Below, piece after piece: positions 27,122-36,001 of a DNA stretch of 64,000 bases (the first letter of the stretch is position 1; every line of letters starts with the position of its first letter). The translations under genes and the position numbers were made by a program. The DNA comes from Fictibacillus macauensis ZFHKF-1 (GTDB lineage Bacteria; Bacillota; Bacilli; Bacillales; Fictibacillaceae). The stretch covers positions 1-64,000 of the forward strand of contig NZ_AKKV01000022.1 in the NCBI RefSeq assembly GCF_000269865.1, read 5' to 3'. Under the pieces are notes generated by a model. That model had not been told where the DNA came from. It searched no databases and saw only the letters and a program-made list of their open reading frames with translations.

Positions 27122-27548
27122 ACTTGCGGCCTTAGGCTTACAGCTTCCACCGTTGCGAGCGCCGCATGGCAATTACGTACCAGGCTTACGTGTAGGCAAT
27201 CTCTTTTTTACATCAGGTCAAGGTGTGGATGGCTGTTATGGAAAAATTGGTGGAGAGCGCTCGTTACAAGAAGGCTACGAAGCGGCTCAGCAGGCAGCGC
27301 TCAATCTATTAAGTGTGCTAAAAGCAGAGTTCGGTGAGCTGTCGCGGGTTACCCGCATCGTTAAAATGCTCGCAATGATCAATTGCACGGAAGATTTTAC
27401 ACAGTTACCGCAAGTGGCAGATGGCGCTTCTGACTTATTGCGTGAAGTGTTTGGAGACCAAGGGAAACACGCGCGCTCAGCTGTCGGAATGGCTCAATTG
27501 CCAAGCGGCACAATCATTGAAATCGAATTAATCGTAGAAGTCGAGTAG
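27093..27548 (+). CDS. nbaF: RidA-family 2-aminomuconate deaminase
   Basis: A 151-residue RidA/YjgF-fold protein (FFTSGQGVDG, GEL..VTRIVKM, RSAVGMAQLPSGTIIEIE with the conserved Arg). Within nba/amn clusters this family hydrolyses 2-aminomuconate to 4-oxalocrotonate and ammonia. It is longer at the N-terminus than ordinary RidA, like known aminomuconate deaminases. The start is a TTG at 27093 with GGGGTG 8 bases upstream, inside the end of the decarboxylase gene. Confidence 0.85.
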   Translation: MQTIQTPEVRLAALGLQLPPLRAPHGNYVPGLRVGNLFFTSGQGVDGCYGKIGGERSLQEGYEAAQQAALNLLSVLKAEFGELSRVTRIVKMLAMINCTEDFTQLPQVADGASDLLREVFGDQGKHARSAVGMAQLPSGTIIEIELIVEVE

Positions 27549-27561
27549 GGAGGCGAATCGT

Positions 27562-29016
27562 GTGATTCAGAAGGTGGCAATGAAAGATGCGCAGTTATTT
27601 ATTAATGGTGAGTATGTGGAAGCAGAAGGAGGCAGAACGTTTGCCTCTATCAATCCAGCGAGTAATCAAGAGTTAGCGCGTGTGGCGTTAGGCTCGCCTC
27701 ATGATGCGCACCGAGCCATCGAAGCCGCACAGGCCGCTTTTACGAATGGGTGCTGGAGTAGACGTCCGGTAGAAGAACGCTCGCGTATTTTATGCAAAAT
27801 GGCGGACCTCATCGAAGAGCGGTGCGAGGAGCTTGCGCTGATTGAAACGCTCGATGTTGGGAAGCCGATTAAGGAAAGCCGCGGTTTTGATATTCCCCGT
27901 GCTGCCGCTAATTTTCGTTTTTTTGCCGAGATGGCGAAATACATGGTGCATGAACATTATGAGCAGCATCACATCATGTCGTATAGCAAATATGCCCCCG
28001 CTGGCGTCACGAGCCTGATCATTCCGTGGAACTTGCCTTTTATGCAATTAACGTGGAAAGCATCGGCGGCGCTCGCAGCAGGCAATACCGTCGTCGTTAA
28101 ACCGGCTTCTTATACACCACTAAGCGCGGTTATGCTTGGTGAGATTGCGAATGAGGCCGGCTTACCTCCGGGTGTGCTGAACATTGTCACCGGCCCAGGG
28201 CAGACGATGGGTGCCGCCTTAACGATGAATCCACTCGTGCGGCGCATTTCGTTTGTTGGAGAATCAGCTACTGGCAAAACGGTGATGAGCAATGCTGCCA
28301 AGCACTTGATTCCGGTATCACTTGAGCTTGGTGGAAAGTCAGCGAACATCGTATTTGAAGATGCTGATCTTGATGAAGCACTACAAGGCACGCTAGATGC
28401 CATTTATCGCAATCAAGGAGAAATATGCTTAGCAGGCTCACGCCTGTTGCTGCAAGAAAGTATCTATGATCTGTTTTTAGAAAAATTAGTGCATGCCGTT
28501 CAAGCAATTAAAGTAGGCAATCCGCTCGATGAAACGACCGATATGGGAGCGATCGTATCCGCCTCTCATTTAGAAAGCATTCATCGCTACGTCGAGTTAG
28601 GAATCGCGCAAGGTGCGAAGCTTGGTCATGGCGGACGTCGCGTCGAAGGACTAGCGCACGGCAATTACTATGAGCCGACCGTTTTGTATGACGTGGACAA
28701 TGCGATGACGGTTGCCCAAGAAGAGATCTTCGGACCGGTTTTAACCGTTATTCCGTTTAAAACAGAAGAAGATGCGATTGTGATTGCAAATGATTCAAAG
28801 TACGGGCTAGCCGGTGTCGTCTGGACGAATGATGTGCGCCGTGCACAGCGCGTCACAGCGCGTGTGGATGCGGGGCTATTATGGGTGAATTGCTGGTATA
28901 TTCGCGATTTGCGCACACCATTTGGTGGCTCAAAAGCGAGCGGCATTGGGCGCGAAGGCGGACGACATAGCTTTGAATTTTATAGCGAGGTTAAGACCGT
29001 AACGATGAAATTATAA
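27562..29016 (+). CDS. nbaE: 2-aminomuconate-6-semialdehyde dehydrogenase (ALDH superfamily)
   Basis: A 484-residue NAD-dependent aldehyde dehydrogenase. Motifs: PWNLPFMQLTWK, the catalytic Glu in LELGGKSANIVFEDADL, the catalytic Cys in NQGEICLAGSR and the C-terminal PFGGSKASGIGREGG. It oxidises 2-aminomuconate semialdehyde to 2-aminomuconate. The start is a GTG at 27562 with AGGGAGG 8 bases before; an internal ATG follows six codons later. Confidence 0.9.
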   Translation: MIQKVAMKDAQLFINGEYVEAEGGRTFASINPASNQELARVALGSPHDAHRAIEAAQAAFTNGCWSRRPVEERSRILCKMADLIEERCEELALIETLDVGKPIKESRGFDIPRAAANFRFFAEMAKYMVHEHYEQHHIMSYSKYAPAGVTSLIIPWNLPFMQLTWKASAALAAGNTVVVKPASYTPLSAVMLGEIANEAGLPPGVLNIVTGPGQTMGAALTMNPLVRRISFVGESATGKTVMSNAAKHLIPVSLELGGKSANIVFEDADLDEALQGTLDAIYRNQGEICLAGSRLLLQESIYDLFLEKLVHAVQAIKVGNPLDETTDMGAIVSASHLESIHRYVELGIAQGAKLGHGGRRVEGLAHGNYYEPTVLYDVDNAMTVAQEEIFGPVLTVIPFKTEEDAIVIANDSKYGLAGVVWTNDVRRAQRVTARVDAGLLWVNCWYIRDLRTPFGGSKASGIGREGGRHSFEFYSEVKTVTMKL

Positions 29017-29028
29017 GGAGTGTGGCAC

Positions 29029-29802
29029 ATGGAGTGGAGCGATGTTGCGGATGCGTTATGGGAAGCGGAACGAAGAGGAAATCCGATTTCGCCCTTAACG
29101 CAACAATTGCAGGAAATGAGTGTTGAAGATGCCTATTACGTACAGCAATTAGTGGCGCAAAAAAAACAAGGACTCGGTCAACGCATGATCGGTCGTAAAG
29201 TAGGATTAACAAGCGTTGCCATGCAACACATGTTGGGCGTGAACGAGCCGGACTACGGTTTGTTATTTGATGCAATGGTGATTCGTAATGGGGGTAGCGT
29301 CTCTCTTGATGCGCTCATTGCACCGAAAATAGAGGCGGAAATCGGCTTCGTATTAAAAGAACCGTTAGCGCATCGCAATGTGACATTTACCGATGTGCTA
29401 CAAGCAACCGATTATGTCGTACCAACGCTTGAAATCATTGATAGTCGCATTGAGAATTGGGACATTACATTAGCAGATACGGTAGCAGATAACGGCTCAA
29501 GTGCGCTCGTTGTTCTTGGTGAGCAGAAAACGAGCATTGCGGGCATTGATTTTCGCAGTTCGCCGATGATTTTATCGCGAAATGAAAAGATGATCGCCAC
29601 AGGAGCTGGCGCAGCGGCGCTCGGCCATCCAGCACAAGCGATTGCCTGGCTTGCCAATACACTCTATGAACGTGGCATGCCACTACAAGCGGGCGAACTC
29701 ATTTTACCAGGAGCGCTTGCTGCCGCTGAAACGGTGCTAGCGGGCGATCAATTCACAGCGCAGTTCGGGGTGCTCGGTGACGTTTGCGTTTCGTTCGTAT
29801 AG
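29029..29802 (+). CDS. nbaG: 2-oxopent-4-enoate hydratase
   Basis: A 257-residue member of the hydratase/decarboxylase (MhpD/DmpE/DmpH) family with GRKVGLTS, the metal-binding acidic pair in KIEAEIGFVL, and the S-x-I-E-x-W region. It hydrates 2-oxopent-4-enoate to 4-hydroxy-2-oxovalerate. Its paralogue at 31693 is the partner decarboxylase; which is which is judged from motif details (KIEAEIGFVL here against KIEPEIAFMM there) and could be reversed. AAGGAG precedes ATG 29029. Confidence 0.82.
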   Translation: MEWSDVADALWEAERRGNPISPLTQQLQEMSVEDAYYVQQLVAQKKQGLGQRMIGRKVGLTSVAMQHMLGVNEPDYGLLFDAMVIRNGGSVSLDALIAPKIEAEIGFVLKEPLAHRNVTFTDVLQATDYVVPTLEIIDSRIENWDITLADTVADNGSSALVVLGEQKTSIAGIDFRSSPMILSRNEKMIATGAGAAALGHPAQAIAWLANTLYERGMPLQAGELILPGALAAAETVLAGDQFTAQFGVLGDVCVSFV

Positions 29803-29814
29803 GGAGGGATTGTT

Positions 29815-30705
29815 ATGAAAGTAGCACTTCTCGGATCAGGTAATATTGGCACCGATTTGATGTATAAACTGTTGCAAAGCGATACGCTACAGCTCGTCGC
29901 GATGATCGGCATTGACGAAACGTCAGAAGGGTTGCGACGAGCAGCAGAGGCTGGGGTACAAACGTATCATAACGGCATAGACGCACTTGTCGCGAACCCC
30001 GACATGGCACAGCTTATTTTTGATGCGACGTCGGCACAAACACATAGAGAACACGCGCCTATTTTACAGTCGTTACAAAAACGCGTCATCGATCTAACAC
30101 CAGCAGCGCTCGGTCCATTCGTCTGCCCAGCCGTTTCTTCAAAAGAGGTGTACAACGAACCGAGTGTCAACATGATGACGTGTGGAGGACAAGCAACGAT
30201 TCCAATCATAGCGGCAATTGGGGCTGTAACACCTGTTTCGTACGCGGAAATTGTGGCGACGATTGCGAGCAGAAGTGCGGGACCCGGCACGCGTGCCAAT
30301 ATTGATGAATTTACCGTAACGACGAAAAAAGGCATTGAAGAAGTAGGTGGTGCTGCAGTAGGTAAAGCGATTATTTTATTAAATCCTGCCGAGCCGCCGA
30401 TTTTCATGCGCAACACTGTTTATTGTGAGTTGGATCGTGAGGTAGACGCTAAGGTGGTGGTGGCTGCCATTCATGATGTTGTCGAGCGGGTACAACGGTA
30501 CGTTCCTGGTTATCGCTTACGACAAGAGCCTCTTTTTGATGAAAACAGAGTGACCATCTTACTAGAAGTAGAAGGCGCCGGTCATTATTTTCCGCCGTAT
30601 GCAGGAAATTTAGACATTATGACGGCTGCTGCCACGATGGTTGGCGAGCAGATGGCACGCGTGCAAGGAGGAAAGCATTATGAATCGTCCCATCACGCTT
30701 ACTGA
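29815..30705 (+). CDS. nbaJ: Acetaldehyde dehydrogenase (acylating)
   Basis: A 296-residue CoA-acylating enzyme (MhpF/DmpF/BphJ family) turning acetaldehyde, NAD+ and CoA into acetyl-CoA. It has the Rossmann motif GSGNIGTD at 7-14, DATSAQTH, the catalytic Cys in [10 protein letters not shown] and the [12 protein letters not shown] dimer segment. It forms a channelling complex with the aldolase, whose gene overlaps its end by 26 bp. Confidence 0.94.
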   Translation: MKVALLGSGNIGTDLMYKLLQSDTLQLVAMIGIDETSEGLRRAAEAGVQTYHNGIDALVANPDMAQLIFDATSAQTHREHAPILQSLQKRVIDLTPAALGPFVCPAVSSKEVYNEPSVNMMTCGGQATIPIIAAIGAVTPVSYAEIVATIASRSAGPGTRANIDEFTVTTKKGIEEVGGAAVGKAIILLNPAEPPIFMRNTVYCELDREVDAKVVVAAIHDVVERVQRYVPGYRLRQEPLFDENRVTILLEVEGAGHYFPPYAGNLDIMTAAATMVGEQMARVQGGKHYESSHHAY

Positions 30706-31696
30706 AGTATGTTTGCGCGACGGCAGTCATGTAATGAATCATCAGTTTACGGTGCAACAGGTGAAACATATTGCCGCTGCATTGGATCATGCGGGTGTTC
30801 ATTACATTGAAGTGAGTCATGGTGACGGACTTGGCGGCTCAACGTTACAATATGGTCGTTCGCTCGTTAGTGAACTGACGCTCATTGAAGAGGCTGTTTC
30901 TGTTTGTCGCAACGCCAAAATCGCTGTTTTACTCATTCCCGGCATCGGAACGGTACGGGATTTAAAAGCCGCACGTGACGTAGGTGCGTCGCTTGTTCGA
31001 GTCGCGTCCCATGTGACAGAAGCGGACGTAACCGCCGAACATATACGTGTAGCTCGTGAACTAGGTATGGAAACGTGTGGTTTTCTAATGATGGCGCATA
31101 TGGCATCTGTTGAAGAGACGGTAATACAAGCGCTGAAAATGGAGCGCTATGGAGCGCAAGCTGTGTATGTCACTGATTCAGCCGGAGCGATGTTACCACA
31201 TGAAGTAAAGGCGGTCATCACCGCCTTACGCGAAGCTTTGACTATTGAAATTGGCTTTCATGGTCATAACAATTTATCGCTCGCGGTTGCGAATACGCTC
31301 GTCGCCGTTGAAGCAGGGGCAACGCGCATCGATGGGAGTGTACGCTGTCTAGGCGCAGGCGCGGGCAATGCTCAGACAGAAGTGCTGGTTGCGGTGTTAG
31401 ATCGGCTTGGAATGCAGCTTGGTATCAATTTGTATGAACTGCAAGATCTTGCTGAGCACACAATCGCTAAGCTACTGCCACATTCGCAAGAAATTACGAC
31501 CGATTCACTCATTATGGGCTACGCGGGCGTGTATTCAAGCTTTTTGCTACATGCGCAACGAGCGGCTACGCGCTTTGGTTTGGAAAGCCGTGATGTGTTA
31601 GTTGAAGTGGGGAAACGAAAAGCAGTCGGCGGCCAAGAAGATCTCATTATGGACGTAGCCGCTGAGATGGCTAAGAAAAAGGAGGCGTTGTTATGA
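30680..31696 (+). CDS. nbaI: 4-hydroxy-2-oxovalerate aldolase
   Basis: A 338-residue DRE-TIM metallolyase (BphI/DmpG/MhpE) cleaving 4-hydroxy-2-oxovalerate into pyruvate and acetaldehyde. Motifs: [15 protein letters not shown] near residue 9, the ligand pair in [14 protein letters not shown] and [14 protein letters not shown]-like loop. GGAGG precedes ATG 30680 within the end of the dehydrogenase gene, ensuring matched translation of the two complex partners. The C-terminus overlaps the next gene by 4 bp. Confidence 0.94.
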   Translation: MNRPITLTEVCLRDGSHVMNHQFTVQQVKHIAAALDHAGVHYIEVSHGDGLGGSTLQYGRSLVSELTLIEEAVSVCRNAKIAVLLIPGIGTVRDLKAARDVGASLVRVASHVTEADVTAEHIRVARELGMETCGFLMMAHMASVEETVIQALKMERYGAQAVYVTDSAGAMLPHEVKAVITALREALTIEIGFHGHNNLSLAVANTLVAVEAGATRIDGSVRCLGAGAGNAQTEVLVAVLDRLGMQLGINLYELQDLAEHTIAKLLPHSQEITTDSLIMGYAGVYSSFLLHAQRAATRFGLESRDVLVEVGKRKAVGGQEDLIMDVAAEMAKKKEALL

Positions 31697-32484
31697 CCGT
31701 CGTGCGAGAGCAGTTTTTAGAAATGATTGATGTGTTAGCGAGCGCAGAACGAACGTGTCGCGAAGTGCCGCGCTTAACCGAGCAACATCCCGCTTTAACA
31801 ATCCAAGACGCGTACGCCATGCAATCGCAATGGATTCAACAAAAAATTCAACAAGGCGCCCGCCGCCTCGGCGTAAAGCTCGGCTTAACGAGTCAAGCAA
31901 AGCAACAGATGATGGGCATTCACGAAGCCATCTACGGCTATTTAGTTTCCGACATGCTTGCCTTAGAGTGGGAGCCGGTGTCCCGCTCCACACTTATTCA
32001 TCCAAAAATTGAACCAGAAATCGCTTTTATGATGAAAGAAGACTTGGCAGGCGCAAGCGTTACAGCAGAAGACGTCATACGGGCGACGAGCTATGTTGCA
32101 CCAGCACTTGAAATCATCGATAGTCGCTATCAAGATTTTAAATTTACCCACGTCGACGTTGTCGCTGATAACTGTTCTTCCGCTCGCTTTCTCATTGGCA
32201 GCACATGGATCGAACCTAGCACTGTCGATTTAAAAAGCATCGGCATGGTCATGAGTAAGAACGGAGCCGTTGCCACCACCGGCGCAGGTGCCGCCGTCCT
32301 CGGCGATCCTGCCGAAGCCGTCGCCTGGTGCGTGCGCAAACTAGCTCAGCAAAATGAGGGCTTAAAAAAAGGCGATATCGTCCTAAGCGGCGCCTTATCC
32401 GAAGCCATTCCACTAAATGCAGGCGATACCATTCAAGCTAGCTTTGGCATACTTGGGACGGTTTCATGTCATTGTGGGGAATAA
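31693..32484 (+). CDS. nbaH: 4-oxalocrotonate (2-oxo-3-hexenedioate) decarboxylase
   Basis: A 263-residue paralogue of the hydratase in this operon (GVKLGLTSQAKQQMMG, KIEPEIAFMM, EIIDSRYQDFKFT). It decarboxylates 4-oxalocrotonate to 2-oxopent-4-enoate and typically works in a complex with the hydratase. The ATG overlaps the aldolase stop (ATGA). It is the last gene of the operon; a terminator follows. The final codons and the terminator reappear in a decayed copy near 40.73 kb. Confidence 0.84.
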   Translation: MTVVREQFLEMIDVLASAERTCREVPRLTEQHPALTIQDAYAMQSQWIQQKIQQGARRLGVKLGLTSQAKQQMMGIHEAIYGYLVSDMLALEWEPVSRSTLIHPKIEPEIAFMMKEDLAGASVTAEDVIRATSYVAPALEIIDSRYQDFKFTHVDVVADNCSSARFLIGSTWIEPSTVDLKSIGMVMSKNGAVATTGAGAAVLGDPAEAVAWCVRKLAQQNEGLKKGDIVLSGALSEAIPLNAGDTIQASFGILGTVSCHCGE

Positions 32485-32496
32485 GAGAGGAACGAT

Positions 32497-32530
32497 CCGC
32501 ACAGCACAGGCAAGGAGTTGTGCGGGTTTT
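32497..32530 (+). terminator. Terminator of the anthranilate operon
   Basis: CCGCACA and TGTGCGG pair across a loop and are followed by GTTTTC. A duplicate with better pairing (CCGCACAAC/GTTGTGCGG) lies at 40776-40804. Confidence 0.75.
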
Positions 32531-32571
32531 CATGTTGTAAAGATTCGTTTACTTATGGAGGCGATAGATCA

Positions 32572-33249
32572 ATGAGACGAGTAGTTGCGCTTTTTCTTGT
32601 CATTTTTGTCGTGTTAGGTGGTGTATACGACGTTACAGCAGCCGAAAAGGTTGATAGTAAATCTAGTAGAATGGCATTTACGGTGACGGATGCGAAAGGG
32701 AAAGGCTATAAAATATTGATTAAAGATCCTAAAGATCAGCATAAAAGAGGTGCTTATGATCACTGCTCTTGGAACTGTGCTTGGGCAGGAATTAGTAAGG
32801 GAGACCATCTTTATAAAGGCAACTATAAAATATATCTACAAACAGGAGCGAACAAACCACTCAATACAAACTATAAAAAAAGTAACTATGTGTATAACAA
32901 AACGAGAAAAATGATGTATTATATTCCCTCTACATTTAAAGGCCAACCAGACCTATTTGGTTTTGCTGAAACAGAAAGTTCAAACTTAGAGTCCATCCAT
33001 TTTTACTATGTAAACAAAGGAAAAGTAGTTAAAGTAAAGAAAGAACTATTGTATTCAATAAGACCTCATTTAATAGGGAAAAACCTGTTCGAAACAGCCT
33101 CTTATGATAATACTACATTTAAGTGGTTAATCACTACGTATACTTTTTCACCTGTAAAAGGTTCTTTTAACATTAAAAAGGAGAAATATTATAGCTTTTC
33201 TAAAGGAAAGGCAATTATAAAGAAATGGAAACCGAGCTGGCGGGGATAA
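32572..33249 (+). CDS. Secreted protein of unknown family
   Basis: A 225-residue protein with a clear signal peptide (MRR, hydrophobic core to about residue 20, VTA-AE cleavage) and a mature part rich in Lys, Tyr and Asn with two close Cys (HCSWNCAW). I recognise no family. GGAGG precedes ATG 32572. Strong terminators lie on both sides, so it is monocistronic. Two partial, decayed copies of its 5' part lie at 34.07 and 40.73 kb, bracketing a toxin island. Confidence 0.75.
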   Translation: MRRVVALFLVIFVVLGGVYDVTAAEKVDSKSSRMAFTVTDAKGKGYKILIKDPKDQHKRGAYDHCSWNCAWAGISKGDHLYKGNYKIYLQTGANKPLNTNYKKSNYVYNKTRKMMYYIPSTFKGQPDLFGFAETESSNLESIHFYYVNKGKVVKVKKELLYSIRPHLIGKNLFETASYDNTTFKWLITTYTFSPVKGSFNIKKEKYYSFSKGKAIIKKWKPSWRG

Positions 33250-33259
33250 GGATGATCGA

Positions 33260-33295
33260 CAACAAAACGAGAGCGTGATTGCTCTCGTTTTGTTG
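33260..33295. terminator. Strong bidirectional terminator
   Basis: CAACAAAACGAGAGC and GCTCTCGTTTTGTTG form a 15-bp perfect stem around GTGATT. A remnant (GATTGCTCTCGTTTGC) lies at the end of the decayed copy near 41.03 kb. Confidence 0.9.
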
Positions 33296-33575
33296 GGTTG
33301 TATATGAAGTTTAAAATTGGAAAAATAGATTTTGTTTAGCCCTAAACGATTAGTTTTGTATTTCACTGTTAGAAAGAATAGTAGCGATCGAAGACTAAAA
33401 ATATCTTTAAGTTGTTTTGATAGCTTTACTAATAATGTAATATATTAGTAAAAAAAGAAGATGAAAACGCCATATAGTACAGTAAGTTTCTACAGCTTTT
33501 TCTTCAGCGGCTTACATCTGTCTTATTGCTTATTAAATGACTATATCTTGTGCAAACGTAGGTATTTCTTCTATA
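33296..33575. other. AT-rich gap with one inverted repeat
   Basis: No gene is evident. The only structure is TTACTAATA-N8-TATTAGTAA at 33426-33451, a perfect 9-bp inverted repeat that could be an operator or a hairpin. Base composition drops sharply here, marking the start of the AT-rich island. Confidence 0.4.
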
Positions 33576-33911
33576 TTAATCTTTAAAATAATCATCAATA
33601 ACTTTTTCATCACTACAGCCTACAATTAATTCACAACTATCGGGTGTCAGAAAAACCCCTAATGTTTGAACCATCATTTCTTTGCTTGCTGGATCTATGT
33701 GGTGATGCTTACCTTCTTTGTAATTATGAGCTAACCTTATCAACTCAGTTCCTAAACCTATTAGGGCATTTTTGCTCAAAAATAAGGATACTTTTGATGA
33801 TTTAGTTATTTCGTTTCCATTGCTATCAAAAACTTGTAACACACCTACATTATCTGCCAATCTTTCAAAGTCATCATTTTCATCGTTCTCTAGATCAATC
33901 AAATAGTTCAT
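33576..33911 (-). CDS. Putative immunity protein of a polymorphic toxin
   Basis: A 111-residue acidic, soluble protein (N-terminal LIDLENDENDDFERLA, later HHHIDPASKE and LGVFLTPDSCELIVG). I do not recognise its family. It lies 17 bases downstream of a toxin C-terminal fragment on the same strand, the usual toxin-immunity order, so immunity is inferred from context. A sequence TTACCTTCC-like weak site is upstream on the plus view; on the minus strand AGGAAGGTGG precedes the ATG. Confidence 0.55.
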   Translation of the reverse strand: MNYLIDLENDENDDFERLADNVGVLQVFDSNGNEITKSSKVSLFLSKNALIGLGTELIRLAHNYKEGKHHHIDPASKEMMVQTLGVFLTPDSCELIVGCSDEKVIDDYFKD

Positions 33912-33928
33912 AACATTTATCCACCTTC

Positions 33929-34068
33929 CTAAAATCTATCAATAATTTTTCCGCTTTTATCCACTATAATGTGATATGACTCTCTAGATTTCCACTTACC
34001 AGCAGAGTTTTTAGTTTGTATTTCTACATTGTAATGGTCGACTGCATTAGGATACTTCGGCCTTATAT
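33929..34068 (-). pseudogene. C-terminal fragment of a polymorphic toxin
   Basis: About 45 codons encode a tail such as YPNAVDHYNVEIQ, then WKSRESYHIIVDKSGKIID, ending in a stop 17 bases before the putative immunity gene. It looks like the last strands of a secreted toxin domain without the delivery part. Its upstream end abuts a decayed copy of the secreted-protein gene (from about 34069), so the rest was lost by rearrangement. Toxin family not identified. Confidence 0.5.
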
Positions 34069-34190
34069 ATGATATAACAGCTGCAGAAAAAATGGATAGT
34101 ACATCAAGCAAAACGGCATTTACTGTGACGGATGCGACAGGAAAAGGCTATTAACTTTTGATTACTGTTAGGGAAGAGTCAGCATAAATA
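34069..34190 (+). pseudogene. Decayed partial copy (B) of the secreted-protein gene
   Basis: The stretch matches 32625-32755 of the intact gene: ACAGCTGCAGAAAAAATGGA, then GGCATTTACTGTGACGGATG, then a weaker part through CAGCATAAA. It covers the signal-peptide end and about 40 mature codons, with an early TAA after GGCTAT. No start codon or ribosome site is retained. Confidence 0.75.
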
Positions 34191-34626
34191 GCTTTACCTT
34201 AAGTATGGTGCCCAATTTAATTTTTCAAATGACTTGATGTGCTTAAATAATGAGAAATAATCGACAACTCTGAGACCAACACTTGATTCCATATCGGCAG
34301 TATGACGTAAGTTTTTTTATTCATGAGTTGCGGATTTTATAAAGTATGTAAGCAACATGGAGACGGAAAACGATCTAGTGCTTCCTTATAGTGAAAGTTT
34401 CAAAAGTCTTTTGGAGTGCTGTTTCTGAAGAAGGTTTTCATTGACACGGATGTCGCGGTATTCTTAGCAATTTAGAAAATATGTAACGAGCGCTAACTTC
34501 AATTTTAGGCGCTCGTTGTTCGTGACAATCATAGAATAGCCGCAATTGTTAGACGATTAGAGATATCATGAATAGGTTTAAAACCTACCATCTAGACCGA
34601 TGTAATTTCGCGAAAGTGCATTCCTG
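34191..34626. other. Non-coding gap with one terminator
   Basis: No convincing gene in about 435 bases. Short reading frames here look like worn remnants but match nothing I can name. A hairpin at 34485-34517 is listed separately. Confidence 0.4.
34485..34517. terminator. Hairpin terminator candidate
   Basis: AACGAGCGC and GCGCTCGTT form a perfect 9-bp stem with a 15-base loop. There is only a short T-rich tail, so it may end the minus-strand gene starting at 35157. Confidence 0.55.
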
Positions 34627-35157
34627 TTAATTCATTTTTTCAATTACAGTTTTAAATCGTTCTGACACGAAAATAGGTATTTCCTGTCTATCACCTAATT
34701 TGAAAATATCGCTATTTTCTACTTTACTTTCATAGATTGCATATTTTCGTACATTGTATATAGTTCCGGCACTTTTTGTTTGCATTTCATGGTAATCTGA
34801 TTCTTCTAGACATAGTGCATGAACGACTTTGAGTATATTGGCAATATAATATCCTTCTACACGTTCACCGCTTTGTATTTCTACAACATCAACTGGAAAA
34901 TACTCAATTTTTGTATGTAATGTCTCCATAATCGTTTTCAATCTACTAGAGACAACAAACCATCCCATATCATTGTCAAGATAATCTGTAGGTACTTCCC
35001 CTTCATGGTGATCATATTGAAATATAAAGCGTTCATCCCAACGATTAAAGGACTTCCCCGCATTTAATTTGTATTGGTGAATACCTAAATCATTCTTATA
35101 ATAACAAATGATGTCATTTTTGCGTGTGGCATCTATGCTTAGCTTATAAAAATTCAT
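34627..35157 (-). CDS. Imm11/DUF1629-like orphan immunity protein
   Basis: A 176-residue soluble protein with the pattern DMGWFVVSSRLKTIMETLHT, KIEYFPVDVVE, then YYIANILKVVHAL. This resembles the DUF1629/Imm11 immunity family (a W.VVSe.lk..le motif followed by iefFPVei and nil.vvd.ld). No toxin gene is adjacent, so it would be an orphan protecting against toxins of neighbours. The family call rests on pattern recall only. Confidence 0.5.
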   Translation of the reverse strand: MNFYKLSIDATRKNDIICYYKNDLGIHQYKLNAGKSFNRWDERFIFQYDHHEGEVPTDYLDNDMGWFVVSSRLKTIMETLHTKIEYFPVDVVEIQSGERVEGYYIANILKVVHALCLEESDYHEMQTKSAGTIYNVRKYAIYESKVENSDIFKLGDRQEIPIFVSERFKTVIEKMN

Positions 35158-35312
35158 CTGAATCCCCTACCTTTTATTTTTTAAATGAAATCTGAGGTAA
35201 TTAAAGTAGCATGATTTGGATTCATATCTCCAGAATTTCAGATATCGACATATTAGTAGGGTAACTAGAATAGAAATGGAACACAAAAAATGTAACGATT
35301 TATTTACAAAAA

Positions 35313-35328
35313 GTAACTATAGTGTTAC
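35313..35328. promoter_or_regulatory. Operator candidate of the XRE regulator
   Basis: GTAAC-TATAGT-GTTAC is a 5-bp-arm inverted repeat between TTTACA (-35-like, 35303-35308) and the regulator gene. A related GTAACGATT lies at 35292. Autoregulation by the adjacent XRE protein is likely. Confidence 0.4.
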
Positions 35329-35367
35329 GATTAATGTAAATAAGCCATTACATTGGAGGTGTTTGTT

Positions 35368-35574
35368 TTGATTAAAAATCGAATTAAGATTTTAAGGGCT
35401 GAAAGAAATTGGACACAGGAAGCCTTGGCAGAAAAAGTTGGTATTTCAAGACAAGCTGTAATATCAATAGAAAAGTATAAATACACACCTTCTCTTGAAC
35501 TTGCATTTAAAATGGCAAAAGCATTGGATGTAAGCATAGTAGATGTATTTTTATTTGAGGAGGAAGAACAATGA
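35368..35574 (+). CDS. XRE-family (Cro/CI-type) small regulator
   Basis: A 68-residue protein that is essentially one helix-turn-helix: IKILRAERNWTQEALAEKVG then ISRQAVISIEKYKYTPSLELA. This is the YvaO/YozG-like type that pairs with a small membrane protein. TTG start with GGAGG 8 bases upstream. Overlaps the next gene by 4 bp (ATGA). Confidence 0.85.
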   Translation: MIKNRIKILRAERNWTQEALAEKVGISRQAVISIEKYKYTPSLELAFKMAKALDVSIVDVFLFEEEEQ

Positions 35575-35894
35575 CTATTAATTTTTTTGGTTTAGCTGTA
35601 ATTACTATTTTAGGTTTTTTCATATGGAAAAATGATCAGATAAGAAGAAATCTTCAAACGTCTTATAAAAATGATGAAAGATGGCAATTAATTTTGATTA
35701 AAGTGAATAATGTTACTCTCAAATTCTATAATTTACTTTCGTTGTTAGTTTTGTTAGGCTTTTTTCTTGGAACAGTAGTTGACATGACTATTGAAGTTGC
35801 ATTATCTAATATTTTCCTCGTCATGGCTGTGTTTATAATGTCACGGAATATAGTAGAGTATTCTGCTCTAAAGTATTACGACAAGAAAATGTAG
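35571..35894 (+). CDS. Small membrane protein co-encoded with the XRE regulator
   Basis: A 107-residue protein with an N-terminal TM segment (3-18), a charged cytoplasmic stretch and two further TM segments (about 53-70 and 75-92). XRE-plus-membrane-protein pairs of this kind are common in Firmicutes; the membrane partner may modulate the regulator. The start is coupled to the upstream stop. Confidence 0.65.
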   Translation: MTINFFGLAVITILGFFIWKNDQIRRNLQTSYKNDERWQLILIKVNNVTLKFYNLLSLLVLLGFFLGTVVDMTIEVALSNIFLVMAVFIMSRNIVEYSALKYYDKKM

Positions 35895-35914
35895 TTTATT
35901 GTGGGGGAGAAGGA

Positions 35915-36001
35915 ATGAACAAATTCAACATTTATAAAAAAGATATTTTGTTTTTCCTAATCTGGATAATGGGTATTTTTATCGTTTTTCACGCGTGTTG
36001 A
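35915..36001 (+). pseudogene. Membrane protein gene truncated by an IS element
   Basis: ATG with GGAGAAGG upstream, encoding 28 residues with one hydrophobic segment (DILFFLIWIMGIFIVFHA). Its TGA stop at 35999-36001 lies inside the left inverted repeat of the adjacent IS (GTTGATTATC from 35997). The frame was therefore probably longer before insertion; no continuation is evident beyond the right IS end. Confidence 0.5.
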
